Positions 6,326-14,747 of a stretch of 30,634 bases of DNA are shown in pieces. The stretch is from assembly GCA_937915735.1 (NCBI GenBank), contig CALGGS010000079.1:1-30634 (forward strand), read 5' to 3'. Numbering within the stretch: position 1 is the first letter of the stretch; each line of letters begins with the position of its first letter. The DNA comes from an uncultured Treponema sp. (GTDB taxonomy: Bacteria; Spirochaetota; Spirochaetia; Treponematales; Treponemataceae). Under the pieces are notes generated by a model. The model was given only the letters and a program-made list of their open reading frames with translations, was not told where the DNA came from and searched no databases. The position numbers were made by a program, and so were the translations under genes.

Positions 6326-7177
6326 ATGTCAGAAAAAAAAGCACTCATCGTAGTGAATAGCTTTAAGGAAGAGTCAAAATTTCTCGGAGAAGAAATCCGA
6401 ATCTATTTGAATGATTTGGGAATTCACGCAGATACTTTTGTCTTCAATGGATTTTCTGAGCAATATCCCTTTTATGGCTACGATTTTGTAATTACGATGG
6501 GTGGCGACGGAACTGTTTTGTTTGCTGCCCGTGGCTGTGCTCCTCTTGGAATTCCGATTTTTCCTGTGAATTTCGGTTCATTCGGCTTTATTGCAAGCGT
6601 TCAGCGGGACGAATGGCAAAAAGAGTTGGACGATTATCTTGCTGGGAAGTCTGTAATCGATGAGCGAAGTATGCTTGGCTCAGATTTGATTCGCGGCGGG
6701 CAGAGACGCCTGAGTGCAACCGGCTTAAACGACATCGTAATATGCGGGAAAACGGCGGCCCACACAATTTCCTTTAATGTTTTGTATGACAAAGTTCCGT
6801 TGGGCGAAATAAAGGCGGACGGAATCATTGTTTCTACGGCGACAGGCTCAACTGCTTATTCTGCGAGTGCCGGAGGTCCAATCATTGACCCTGGCTTAGA
6901 CGCAATGGTTTTAACCTTAATGAACGCATTTTCACTTTCTAGCCGACCGATTGTTTTAAGTCCGGACGGAATCCTGGAAATTGAAATCTTACCTTCGAGA
7001 ATCAGCGATGTAGTAATCAGCGTTGACGGACAAATTCCCGTTGACCTTCATGTCGGCGACATCATAAAAATAAAACAGACCGACTCAAAAGCAAAATTAA
7101 TCGGCTGTACAAAAGAAAAATTTTACAATGCCCTTCGTTCAAAATTAAACTGGTCGGGAGGACCGCAACATGCTTGA
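6326..7177 (+). CDS. nadK: NAD kinase
   Basis: A 283-residue ATP- or polyphosphate-dependent NAD kinase, which makes NADP in the cytoplasm. The diagnostic GGDGT is at residues 59-63 (VITMGGDGTVLFAARG). NFGSFGFIA follows near 92, and the NAD-binding motif ADGIIVSTATGSTAYSASAGGP spans about 165-185. Length is typical. The ATG begins directly after the preceding stop, and a weak GGGGA lies about 12 bases upstream, suggesting translational coupling. The end overlaps recN by eight bases; a nadK-recN pair is a common arrangement in bacteria. Confidence 0.96.
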   Translation: MSEKKALIVVNSFKEESKFLGEEIRIYLNDLGIHADTFVFNGFSEQYPFYGYDFVITMGGDGTVLFAARGCAPLGIPIFPVNFGSFGFIASVQRDEWQKELDDYLAGKSVIDERSMLGSDLIRGGQRRLSATGLNDIVICGKTAAHTISFNVLYDKVPLGEIKADGIIVSTATGSTAYSASAGGPIIDPGLDAMVLTLMNAFSLSSRPIVLSPDGILEIEILPSRISDVVISVDGQIPVDLHVGDIIKIKQTDSKAKLIGCTKEKFYNALRSKLNWSGGPQHA

Positions 7178-8924
7178 AGACCTTTCAATTAAAGATTTTG
7201 CACTCATCGACTCAGCGAATGTTGAATTTGGAAGCGGTTTTACGGTTCTTTCTGGTGAAACTGGTGCCGGAAAATCTCTTTTAATCGGCGCATTGACCTT
7301 TTTGCTTGGCGGAAAGGCTGGCGTTGAGCAAATCAGGGGTGGGGCACACGAATCTGTCGTGTCAGGAACATTTTATCTTGGAAAAAGACCGGCTAATATT
7401 CGGGAACTTGAGGCAGAAGACGAGCCACTTAACGCTTTTGAATGGCTAAATCTTCATGGAATCGAAATTGAAGACAATCGGGTGCTTTTGCGCCGTGTAA
7501 TCCGAGAAAACGGAAAATCCGGAAGCTGGATTGGAAGCACGCCTGTGACCAGGGCCGACTTAGCAGAATTCAGTTCGTTTTTAATCGATATTCACGGTCA
7601 GCACGAGCATCAGTCGCTTATGAAAGTAAGCGAGCACCGAAAATTCCTTGACAATTACGCAGGTCTTACAGAGCGGGTGACTGCTTTTACAGCCCTTTAT
7701 TCAGAGCTTGTCTCAAAACGAAAAATTTTAGATGCGTTGAACACGGATGACCGTGACAGGGCTCAGAGAATCGACCTTCTTAATTTTGCAGTCAAAGAAA
7801 TTTCAGAGGCAAAGCTAAAGCCAAACGAAGACACCGAACTTGACGATGAAGAAAACAAGCTTTCATCTTTCGAAAAGCTTTACTCTGATGTTGAGCAGCT
7901 GAATGAGGCCCTTTCTGGAAGCTCGAACGGCTCCAGTGTTGTTTCTGTTCTTAAAAAGCTTCGTGCCGTCGCAGATTCTGCTTCTTCATCTGACAAATCT
8001 CTCCAAAAATTGAGCGAGCGACTTGATTCTGCATTCTACGAGCTTTCTGACATCTCAGACGAATACAAATCTTATTCACAAAGTCTTGTATTTGACCCGC
8101 AGCGTTTGGCAGAAGTTCAGGAGCGACAGACTTTAATCTACAACCTTAAGAAAAAATACGCTTCTTCTGTTTCGGCTCCTCTTTCAGAAGTTATGAGCTA
8201 TCTTGAAAACGCCCAGAAAACTCTTGACGAGCTTGACAATTCAAGTGACAAAAAAGAAAAGCTTGAAAAAGAAATCGCTGAGCTTGGAAAAAAAGTTTAT
8301 CTTGAAGCAAAGGCTATTTCTTCTTTACGAAAAGCGGCTGCAGAAAAAATGTCGGCCGGAGTCGTTCAGGTTCTTTCAAATCTCGGAATGAAGGGTACCC
8401 GCTTTTCTGTGAATGTTGCCGAAAAGCAGGGAAACGAAATAACTCAAAAATGCTCGCCATACGGAATTGACGACATTGAGTTCTTAATCAGTGCGAATCC
8501 TGGTCAGCCACTGGCGCCCCTTGCAAAAATCGCATCTGGCGGTGAGCTTAGCCGAGTCATGCTTTCTCTAAAAACGATTTTGTGTGAATCAGACACGACG
8601 GGCGAGTCTACTGTAGGCACGATGATTTTTGACGAAATCGACACTGGAATTGGTGGTGAGGTTGCCGTCTCAATCGGTCAACATCTTAAAAATCTTGCAA
8701 AAAATAGGCAGGTTTTGTGCATTACGCATCTTGCAAGCATCGCAGTTTATGCCGATAATCAAATTAAGATAGAAAAAGCAGTTTCAGAAGGAAAAACTTC
8801 AACGAAAGTTCATGAAATTTTGGGGGAGGAGCGGGTTTCTGAAATTGCCCGAATGTTGTCTGGAGATTCTTCTTCTCAGTCTTTGGAGCATGCACGCTCA
8901 ATGTTGTCTAAGTTTGGAGGGTAA
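7170..8924 (+). CDS. recN: DNA repair protein RecN
   Basis: A 584-residue SMC-like ATPase that acts in double-strand break repair. Walker A GETGAGKS is at residues 29-36. IDIHGQHEHQSLM, a RecN hallmark, is near 148. A long coiled-coil region fills about 170-380, rich in Glu, Lys and Leu. The C-terminal head carries the signature ASGGELSRVMLSLK, Walker B TMIFDEIDTGIGG and the switch region VLCITHLASIA. Length is in the family range. GGGAGG lies before the ATG inside the end of nadK. It is the fourth gene of the operon that begins with cheW. Confidence 0.97.
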   Translation: MLEDLSIKDFALIDSANVEFGSGFTVLSGETGAGKSLLIGALTFLLGGKAGVEQIRGGAHESVVSGTFYLGKRPANIRELEAEDEPLNAFEWLNLHGIEIEDNRVLLRRVIRENGKSGSWIGSTPVTRADLAEFSSFLIDIHGQHEHQSLMKVSEHRKFLDNYAGLTERVTAFTALYSELVSKRKILDALNTDDRDRAQRIDLLNFAVKEISEAKLKPNEDTELDDEENKLSSFEKLYSDVEQLNEALSGSSNGSSVVSVLKKLRAVADSASSSDKSLQKLSERLDSAFYELSDISDEYKSYSQSLVFDPQRLAEVQERQTLIYNLKKKYASSVSAPLSEVMSYLENAQKTLDELDNSSDKKEKLEKEIAELGKKVYLEAKAISSLRKAAAEKMSAGVVQVLSNLGMKGTRFSVNVAEKQGNEITQKCSPYGIDDIEFLISANPGQPLAPLAKIASGGELSRVMLSLKTILCESDTTGESTVGTMIFDEIDTGIGGEVAVSIGQHLKNLAKNRQVLCITHLASIAVYADNQIKIEKAVSEGKTSTKVHEILGEERVSEIARMLSGDSSSQSLEHARSMLSKFGG

Positions 8925-8927
8925 ACT

Positions 8928-9731
8928 ATGGCAAAAGTGTTGAATGAAAATCGCGAGCTTTGTGAAGTCAAATGCGAACCGTACAAAAAAATGATTCAAG
9001 AAGCTACAGACCGCGAAAAGGCAGTTTTGGCTTCTATTGCTAAAGATTCAGCTGGTGCAGAATATAAAAAACTTAACCTGTGTGATGAAATGATTGGTGT
9101 TGCGACTTATTATGTCACAATCAATAATCTTACTGTCGAGCTTGTAAATACAAAAGACAACGAAGCCCTGAATACGGCACGAAAAATGATTTACAAGGCG
9201 ATAATTTACCTTGAAGAAGTAGTTTCGCCAACAGTTGATGTCGTTCAGACTGATATGGAAGACCGTCTCGCAAAAATCGAAAATTTTGACATTGAAAAGC
9301 GATTTTATCTTATCCGAAAGCTTGGTCTTGAGATAGACTTGCTTATCGAAGCCTTCGGTGAAAATTCAAAATGGAAGGAGTCTTTTGTTGAGTTGAACGG
9401 CCGCTTCGCTGCAGTAGCGAAAAATCTTCTTGATTTAAAACAGGCCGTCAAAGACAATTTCGAGCCTTCTTCTAAAAATTATGAAACATCTGTAATGTAT
9501 ATCCGTCTTATCAAAAAACTTTACGATCAGTCAGCGACTGCTTACCGTGACAGATATGAGCTTGCGACTCACAGAATTGACGATATGCGCCTTGCAATTC
9601 AGTTCCTTTCCGGACTAAGAAGAGTCGCGATTGCTTTGGGCGAGAGCGAGGAAGCCGAAGAAATCAAAAAGAAGGGCGGGGTCTGGAAGCAAAAAGTCGA
9701 AAACGATCAAAAGAAAGGAATCGCAAAATAA
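8928..9731 (+). CDS. unknown helical protein, conserved-looking, operon with recN
   Basis: A 267-residue soluble protein without signal peptide or membrane segment. Composition and heptad-like spacing of Leu and Ile suggest an all-helical protein, for example EALNTARKMIYKAIIYLEEVV near 85 and FYLIRKLGLEIDLLIEAFGE near 125. The N-terminus has two cysteines (LCEVKCEPYKKM) and one more at LNLCDEM. The C-terminus is basic. A GGAGGG site lies just before the ATG, three bases after recN, and its stop overlaps the ATG of the HD-domain gene by one base. I do not recognise the family. Tight coupling to the HD-domain gene suggests a joint role, but nothing in the sequence names it. Confidence 0.8.
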   Translation: MAKVLNENRELCEVKCEPYKKMIQEATDREKAVLASIAKDSAGAEYKKLNLCDEMIGVATYYVTINNLTVELVNTKDNEALNTARKMIYKAIIYLEEVVSPTVDVVQTDMEDRLAKIENFDIEKRFYLIRKLGLEIDLLIEAFGENSKWKESFVELNGRFAAVAKNLLDLKQAVKDNFEPSSKNYETSVMYIRLIKKLYDQSATAYRDRYELATHRIDDMRLAIQFLSGLRRVAIALGESEEAEEIKKKGGVWKQKVENDQKKGIAK

Positions 9732-10969
9732 TGCCGGCTTCTCTAAATAAACAATTTATTCTCAAAATTTTTGAAGGATTTTCAATTCAGCGCTGGAATG
9801 ACTTAGTGCGTCCGTTTGAGCTTGTAGAAATGGATAAGGCAGCCGAAAAAATGGCTTGCGCATATATCATCGGAAAATATGAGGAGTCAGAGGGCAAAAA
9901 AATCGACTGGGAAAAGATGATTTACGCGTCTCTTTTCGATTTGCTCAAAAAAATTACTCTTTGTGACATAAAATCGCCTGTTCAGCGAATGATTCGCGAA
10001 AAATATCCGACAGAATACAAAAAAATCAACGAATGGGTCTATTCAAAGTACGAAAATATAATTTCTGACGGGGATTTGCTTGAAAAGTTTAAAGATTTCC
10101 TTGAGCAGGAGTCAAAATCAGAAAAAGATTTTTCCCTTACAGAACGAATTCTTGAGGCGGCACATAAATTTTCTTCCCTGCGAGAGCTTGAAATGATTTC
10201 TCCGGTGAACGAAAAGGAGCGAGTCGAAGGAATTCATTGGGAGCTTCGCAACAATCTTCAGAATTATACCGATTTGACTGGCGTAAGAATGCTTTTAAAT
10301 CACGAAAAGCCTTTTCATTTCATTATGAAGATTGAGCAGCTGCGCTTTCAGACTAGATGGAATCAGACTCCGAGAATTCCTCAGACAAGCGTGCTGGGGC
10401 ATTGTTTTTTTGTTGCCGTTACGACTCTTTTACTTCTTCGTGATACAGGAAAAATCCCTTGTAAAAAACGAATTTACAATGATTTTTTCAGCGCGCTTTT
10501 CCATGATTTGCCGGAAAGCGTTACGCGTGACATAATTTCACCTGTAAAACAGGCAACGAACGAGCTTCCGGGAATCATCAAGCAGATAGAAGATGAAATC
10601 GTACATGCAGAGCTTGTGCCGCTTATGGATTCTTCGTATGTAGACGAGATTTTGTATTTTACGAATGATGAATTTTCTAACAGAATTTTGGTTACTGAGC
10701 TTGATGGGGGAAAGGCTGCTCAGCAGGTTGATTGGGAAGAATTGCGTGACAATTACAATTCCGATGTTTATTCGCCCGTAGACGGAAAATTAGTGCGTTT
10801 GGCAGACCATTTGAGCGCTTTTATAGAGGCAGACTGCTCAATAAAATACGGAATTACAAGCAAGCAGCTTACCCGCGGGCGTGATAATATCTTAAAAAGC
10901 TATTCTTCAGGAAAAAAAATCAACGGAATCGACGCAATGCAGTTGTTTTGGTCGATTACCGAAGATTAG
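9731..10969 (+). CDS. HD-domain hydrolase
   Basis: A 412-residue protein with a C-terminal HD phosphohydrolase-type domain, about residues 210-400. The metal-binding residues are visible as LGHCFFVAVTTLLL (first His), FSALFHDLPES (the HD pair) and VRLADHLSAFIEAD (last Asp). The stretch TRDIISPVKQ after the HD pair resembles the T-G-D-x-x-x-P-V-K motif of YfbR-like nucleotidases, so a nucleotide substrate is plausible. The first 200 residues are helical and unrecognised. The start codon overlaps the previous stop as TAATG, with AAAGGA upstream. It is the last gene of the operon and ends ten bases from the convergent sugar kinase gene, with no terminator seen between. Confidence 0.8.
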   Translation: MPASLNKQFILKIFEGFSIQRWNDLVRPFELVEMDKAAEKMACAYIIGKYEESEGKKIDWEKMIYASLFDLLKKITLCDIKSPVQRMIREKYPTEYKKINEWVYSKYENIISDGDLLEKFKDFLEQESKSEKDFSLTERILEAAHKFSSLRELEMISPVNEKERVEGIHWELRNNLQNYTDLTGVRMLLNHEKPFHFIMKIEQLRFQTRWNQTPRIPQTSVLGHCFFVAVTTLLLLRDTGKIPCKKRIYNDFFSALFHDLPESVTRDIISPVKQATNELPGIIKQIEDEIVHAELVPLMDSSYVDEILYFTNDEFSNRILVTELDGGKAAQQVDWEELRDNYNSDVYSPVDGKLVRLADHLSAFIEADCSIKYGITSKQLTRGRDNILKSYSSGKKINGIDAMQLFWSITED

Positions 10970-10979
10970 ATTATCCAAG

Positions 10980-12008
10980 CTAGCGGTTCATTTCGGATTG
11001 TTTACCAGTCGCGTGATGAGCGGCGATAATTGAGCTTATTTCGTTGAAATCTGAAAGTGGCAGGTCACCGAAAATCGTATTTTTTGTAGCACAAGTTGCG
11101 TTTCCAAAGTCAACTGCTTTTTGTGGGTCTGCGTACTTCAAAAGACCAAAAATGACTCCCGCACAGTAAGCGTCTCCACTACCGATTCGGTCAACTACAT
11201 CGATGTCTTTGTAAGGCTCTTCTGTGTAGAATTTGTCTTCTGCCTTTGAATAGAGAAGTGAGGTGAAAGAATGAACCTTCGGGCTGATTACCTCGCGCAT
11301 TGAAGAAGCAATGTAGGAAATGTTTGGGAAATCCTTGCAGAATTCCCGGTGCATATCTTCAAGACTGCCTGTTTTCTGGAACATTCGGCGGCAGCTTTCT
11401 TCGGAAATGAAAAGAACATCGACAAAAGGAAGAATCTGTTTGATTGTCGTTCTGGCTGTTTCTTCGTCCCAGAGGTTTGCACGATAGTTTACATCGAATG
11501 CGATTTTGGCCCCTGCAGCCTTGAATTTTTTTATCATTTCGATTGCAAGGGTCCTTGTATTTTCGCTCAGGGCAAGCGTGATTCCAGATGTGTAGAACAT
11601 TCTTGTTTTTGAGTAGATATCCTCTGGAATTTCTGATGGAGAAATTTTTGTGATTGAAGAATTTTTTCGGTCATAAACTACGGTCGGCTTTCGTGGATAG
11701 GCTCCGTTCTCGTAGTAGTAAATTCCGACTCTAGCTTCCGGCGAATCATCGAAAATAATGTAGTCGTCGCTTACGCTTGAAGCTCGGATTCTGTTTTTGA
11801 TGAATGTTCCAAGCTGATTTTTTGGAAGACGGGTGATTAGCCCCGTCCTTAAGCCCAAAAGAGAGACTCCGGAAGCAACATTAAGCTCGGCTCCGCCAGC
11901 GTGCTTTTTAAAAGAATCGCTTTTTGAGATAAGCTCGTTGACTGAAGGTGAAAGGCGAAGCATGATTTCGCCAAAAGTGATTAAATCAAATTCTTTATGC
12001 TGCTCCAT
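10980..12008 (-). CDS. PfkB-family sugar kinase, probable 2-keto-3-deoxygluconate kinase
   Basis: A 342-residue ribokinase-family kinase. The N-terminal FGEIMLRLSP and HAGGAELNVASGVSLLG (substrate-binding) motifs and the C-terminal anion-hole motif DRIGSGDAYCAGVIFGLL with catalytic Asp are all present. The sequence style (ITFGEIMLRLSP, IAFDVNYRANLWD, FISEEE-like region) fits KDG kinase (KdgK), which phosphorylates 2-keto-3-deoxygluconate from pectin and uronate breakdown. A secreted pectate lyase elsewhere in the window supports this. Other PfkB substrates cannot be excluded. It lies 44 bases after fabV on the same strand and may be co-transcribed. GGAG lies about 11 bases before the ATG, a longer spacing than usual. 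Confidence 0.85.
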   Translation of the reverse strand: MEQHKEFDLITFGEIMLRLSPSVNELISKSDSFKKHAGGAELNVASGVSLLGLRTGLITRLPKNQLGTFIKNRIRASSVSDDYIIFDDSPEARVGIYYYENGAYPRKPTVVYDRKNSSITKISPSEIPEDIYSKTRMFYTSGITLALSENTRTLAIEMIKKFKAAGAKIAFDVNYRANLWDEETARTTIKQILPFVDVLFISEESCRRMFQKTGSLEDMHREFCKDFPNISYIASSMREVISPKVHSFTSLLYSKAEDKFYTEEPYKDIDVVDRIGSGDAYCAGVIFGLLKYADPQKAVDFGNATCATKNTIFGDLPLSDFNEISSIIAAHHATGKQSEMNR

Positions 12009-12052
12009 AGAACGGAAGTCTCCTTAAAATTTATTGGTTAGTGGCAATCTGA

Positions 12053-13270
12053 TTAGTCAATTGCTGTCATATCTGTGATTTCTTTTTCGTAGTCTACACC
12101 GTCGACTGCGAAACCGTTGATATTAAGGAAGTCCTTTCGGATTCCTTCGATGTCGATATGCTCAAGAACATTGCTTTCGTTGATTGCTTCCATGTGCTTG
12201 TCAAGCTCTGACTGAATAGCAGGATCAAGCTCCAAATCATCGATTCGGATTCGTCCCTCGCTATCTGTAGGAACTGTTTTGTCGTCACGGTAAAGTCGCT
12301 CACGGAATAAGCGATCCATTTGCTCCTTGCAGCCCTCGTGAGTTCCAGCGGCCTTCTGAACCTTGAAAAGACAGCCGAGGTAAAGCATGATGATTGGGAT
12401 AACCGAACTTGAACGGGTTACGAGAGCCTTGTTTACAGAAACCCAGGCACCGCCGCCAATCTTTTTGAGTGAAGCGTCGATAACTTTTGCACGGGCTTCG
12501 AGATCTTTTTTTGCAGCCCCGATTGTTCCGTCACGGTAAACCGGCTGTGAATATTTTGGTCCGATGTAAGAATAAGCTACGCTTTTGCAGCCTTCTGCGA
12601 TTACATCTGCTTCGCTAAGCATTTTAATCCATCGTTCCCAGTCTTCGCCACCCATAACCTTTACAGTGTTTGCGATGTCGTCACCTTCTGCCGGCTGAGC
12701 TTCAAGTTTTGAAAGTTTTTCGGTAATCATATCGATTGCCCAGCCACCGTATGGCTTTCCTACCGGCTTGATTACAGATTTGTACATAATTTTTGTGTCA
12801 GGGTCTGTTCTGACAGGAGAAGCGAGTGAGTAAACGATGAGGTCGAATTTAACTCCCCATTTTTTTGCTTCGTCAATTACAGCCTGGCGACACTCGTCAC
12901 TGAAAGCGTCCATATTGAAGGTTGTAGCTTTAAGGCCAGCTTTTGCTGCTGCCCTGTCGAATGCCTTGTTGTTGTAGAAGCCCGGAGTTCCGCCTTTTGT
13001 AACCGTTGGTTCCTTTTCGAATGAAACGCCGATTGTATCAGCTCCGTATTCAAATGCCGCCGTGATTCGGCTTGATAATCCGTATCCTGTTGAGCAACCC
13101 AAAACGAGAACATTTTTTGGAGCGTATCCGCCTTCTTTTGCGGATTTAATTCCTTTATTTGTTTTTTGTTTTTTTGCGAATTCAATTTGATTTTCCGTGT
13201 CGCGTGCACATCCGACTGGATGAGCATTAATACAAATGTTAGAGCGAATCATCGGTTTAATTACAGCCAT
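12053..13270 (-). CDS. fabV: trans-2-enoyl-ACP/CoA reductase FabV (Ter)
   Basis: A 405-residue NADH-dependent enoyl reductase of the FabV/Ter family, which reduces trans-2-enoyl-ACP or -CoA in fatty-acid synthesis or butyrate-type pathways. Visible are the family N-terminus IKPMIRSNICINAHPVGC, the nucleotide-binding VLVLGCSTGYGLSSRITAAF, LIVYSLASPVRTDPDT, and the catalytic Tyr-x8-Lys as YRDGTIGAAK. The T. denticola homologue is a characterised trans-2-enoyl-CoA reductase. The start at 13270 (MAVIKP) has AGGAGAAAATA directly upstream and matches the family. The open frame runs 36 codons further, but that extension translates a palindromic repeat and is not coding. The -35 region of its promoter matches that of the rlmL-tetR operon. 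Confidence 0.95.
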   Translation of the reverse strand: MAVIKPMIRSNICINAHPVGCARDTENQIEFAKKQKTNKGIKSAKEGGYAPKNVLVLGCSTGYGLSSRITAAFEYGADTIGVSFEKEPTVTKGGTPGFYNNKAFDRAAAKAGLKATTFNMDAFSDECRQAVIDEAKKWGVKFDLIVYSLASPVRTDPDTKIMYKSVIKPVGKPYGGWAIDMITEKLSKLEAQPAEGDDIANTVKVMGGEDWERWIKMLSEADVIAEGCKSVAYSYIGPKYSQPVYRDGTIGAAKKDLEARAKVIDASLKKIGGGAWVSVNKALVTRSSSVIPIIMLYLGCLFKVQKAAGTHEGCKEQMDRLFRERLYRDDKTVPTDSEGRIRIDDLELDPAIQSELDKHMEAINESNVLEHIDIEGIRKDFLNINGFAVDGVDYEKEITDMTAID

Positions 13271-13286
13271 TATTTTCTCCTGTAAA

Positions 13287-13332
13287 GTCATTCTGAGTGA
13301 AACGAAGCGAAGTCCGCTGTCGCTCAAATGAC
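13287..13332. repeat. dispersed imperfect palindromic repeat, copy 2, in the fabV leader
   Basis: The ends GTCATTCTGAG (13287-13297) and CTCAAATGAC (13323-13332) are near-inverted copies. The interior contains GAAACGAAGCGAAGTCCGC. It belongs with the element at 4641-4698 (shared GTCATTC-GAG ends and the GAAGCGAA core). It lies entirely between the predicted fabV transcription start and the ribosome site, so it would form a stem-loop in the mRNA leader. Confidence 0.65.
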
Positions 13333-13349
13333 AAAAATTTTCTATCATT

Positions 13350-13378
13350 ATCTTATTGAGTATGACATTTTTTGTCAA
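13350..13378 (-). promoter_or_regulatory. fabV promoter
   Basis: On the minus strand TTGACA (13378-13373) and TAAGAT (13355-13350) are 17 bases apart. Transcription would begin near 13343, giving a leader of about 70 bases that contains the palindromic repeat. Confidence 0.7.
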
Positions 13379-13385
13379 TTTGTCA
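13363..13385. promoter_or_regulatory. TGACA-N13-TGTCA operator-like site over the fabV -35 box
   Basis: TGACA (13363-13367) and TGTCA (13381-13385) flank 13 bases that contain the -35 box. The right arm continues as TGTCAAAATAAAC (13381-13393), which is identical to 16574-16586 in front of rlmL-tetR. The site also lies about 70-90 bases upstream of the divergent outer membrane protein gene. A TetR-family repressor site is the likely meaning; this is inference from the shared sequence. Confidence 0.55.
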
Positions 13386-13418
13386 AAATAAACCCGATAT
13401 GCAGGTATGATTGTTAAT

Positions 13419-13448
13419 TTCAGAGATTTCTAATAGACTATTTATTAT
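13419..13448 (+). promoter_or_regulatory. possible promoter of the Omp85-like gene
   Basis: TATTAT (13443-13448) is five of six for a -10 box, with TTCAGA 18 bases upstream as a weak -35. The ATG at 13455 is six bases after the -10 box and has no Shine-Dalgarno site, so the mRNA may be leaderless. An alternative is TTGTTA (13411-13416) with TAGACT (13434-13439). Confidence 0.4.
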
Positions 13449-13454
13449 ACAGAT

Positions 13455-14747
13455 ATGAAAAAATTTTTTGAAGTCATACTTCTTGCCTGCGGCCTGTGTT
13501 TTTTGGAGGCACAGGAGCAAACAGTGCAAGAGGAGCTTTTTCAGGAGCAAGTAGACGAAAATCTCATCATCTCGAAAATCAATTTTATAGGGCTAAAAAA
13601 AACTCGGGAATCCTACATTCAGTCTAAGGTCAAAAAATTCTTAAACGAGCCTGGTTCAGAAGAAAATCTGCATAACTTGGAAACAACTTTGCAACTCGAA
13701 GGGCTTTTTAATGACATAAAAATTGAGAGTGAGAAAAAAAATGATACGGAATGTGAGCTAAATATCTCTGTGACAGAAAAAATTACTTTTATTCCCCTGC
13801 CTTTCGCAATGTATTCGGATACTGGCTTTATGGCTGGCGGCGTTATAATGGATACGAACGCTTTTGGAAGAAAAGATATGTTTATGTTCGGCGGATTTTT
13901 TTCAAAAGAAACTCTGTCTGGTATGGCGGCCTTTTCAAAATCCGCAGGTGAGCACGGAAGGCCCGGTATTTCGGTGTTTGTTTCGACTGCAAAAAAATTT
14001 CCCGAATATGACAATTTAAGCGAAGAAGTTGTCTTAAAATTTAAGACGATTGCTTTTGATGCAAATCTTTTGATTTCAGAAAAATTTTCGGAGCACATAG
14101 CTTTTTCAAACGGATTTAGCTTTAGTTCTTCTTCAAACAGAGATGTTTCAGATTACGAAGGTTTTTCTCCAGAGTCAATTATAACCGGCTCTGTTTCACT
14201 TTCTTTAGGATATTCAAAATCTGACTGGAACGGAGTTTTTATGTCAACGAATTCTGCTTCAATTTCTGCAGAAGCAGGTCTCACAAACTCAGATGAAAAA
14301 AAATTCCGCTATCCAAGGAGATTTTCTTTTTCAATTGGTGAGCAACACCCGATATTTTGGGACAGATTCAGAATATATCAAAAAATTTCTGGTTTTTACG
14401 GAATTGACAATCATATCTCCGCCTTTACAGGACAAGGAGCGGGTTCTGTTTCAATTTTACCTGGATATTTTGTGACTGAGCGAATCCTTGGGGGAAATGC
14501 AGGTTTTGAACTTGCCCTTAAAAAATTCTCTTGGGGTATGATTTCGATTTATGCAGACTATCAGCTGGTTTACGCACAAGATTTTACGATTGAAGGTGAT
14601 GGAGATTATGAATTTGAGCATGGCGCAAATGGCGGAATGAGGCTTTATCTTGCAAAAATCGCTTTTCCGGCTCTGGGAATAGGACTTTCATACAATGTCA
14701 CGCATAATCGCTGGCAATTTTCCGCCGCAATGGGAGTCAGTTTCTAA
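13455..14747 (+). CDS. Omp85/TamA-like outer membrane beta-barrel protein
   Basis: A 430-residue outer membrane protein. Residues 1-19 are a signal peptide (MKKFFEVILLACGLCFLEAQ). Residues about 37-110 form a single POTRA-like domain (IISKINFIGLKKTRESYIQSKV, then LEGLFNDIKIESEK). From about 120 to the end are alternating amphipathic strands typical of a barrel, ending in the aromatic residue Phe (AMGVSF), the usual outer membrane insertion signal. It is shorter than BamA, with one POTRA domain rather than several, so it is more like a small surface-antigen/TamA or patatin-barrel relative than BamA itself. Its end overlaps the convergent tetR gene by 11 bases. Divergent from fabV with the operator-like site between them. 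Confidence 0.8.
   Translation: MKKFFEVILLACGLCFLEAQEQTVQEELFQEQVDENLIISKINFIGLKKTRESYIQSKVKKFLNEPGSEENLHNLETTLQLEGLFNDIKIESEKKNDTECELNISVTEKITFIPLPFAMYSDTGFMAGGVIMDTNAFGRKDMFMFGGFFSKETLSGMAAFSKSAGEHGRPGISVFVSTAKKFPEYDNLSEEVVLKFKTIAFDANLLISEKFSEHIAFSNGFSFSSSSNRDVSDYEGFSPESIITGSVSLSLGYSKSDWNGVFMSTNSASISAEAGLTNSDEKKFRYPRRFSFSIGEQHPIFWDRFRIYQKISGFYGIDNHISAFTGQGAGSVSILPGYFVTERILGGNAGFELALKKFSWGMISIYADYQLVYAQDFTIEGDGDYEFEHGANGGMRLYLAKIAFPALGIGLSYNVTHNRWQFSAAMGVSF

Noticed and set aside
10970..10979. Terminator between the HD-domain gene and the convergent sugar kinase gene
   Set aside because: Only ten bases separate the stops and no stem-loop with a T-run is visible; the two transcripts probably overlap.
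12049..12057. Third copy of the 48-63/1379-1394 direct repeat at the fabV end
   Set aside because: Only TGATTAGTC matches, nine bases, which is expected by chance around a TAA stop.
13271..13378. N-terminal extension of fabV to a 441-codon frame
   Set aside because: The extra 36 codons run through a palindromic repeat and the promoter. The start at 13270 has a strong ribosome site and matches the family N-terminus.
13619..14098. 159-codon frame antisense to the Omp85-like gene
   Set aside because: No ribosome site or recognisable domain; the plus strand has signal peptide, POTRA and barrel features.
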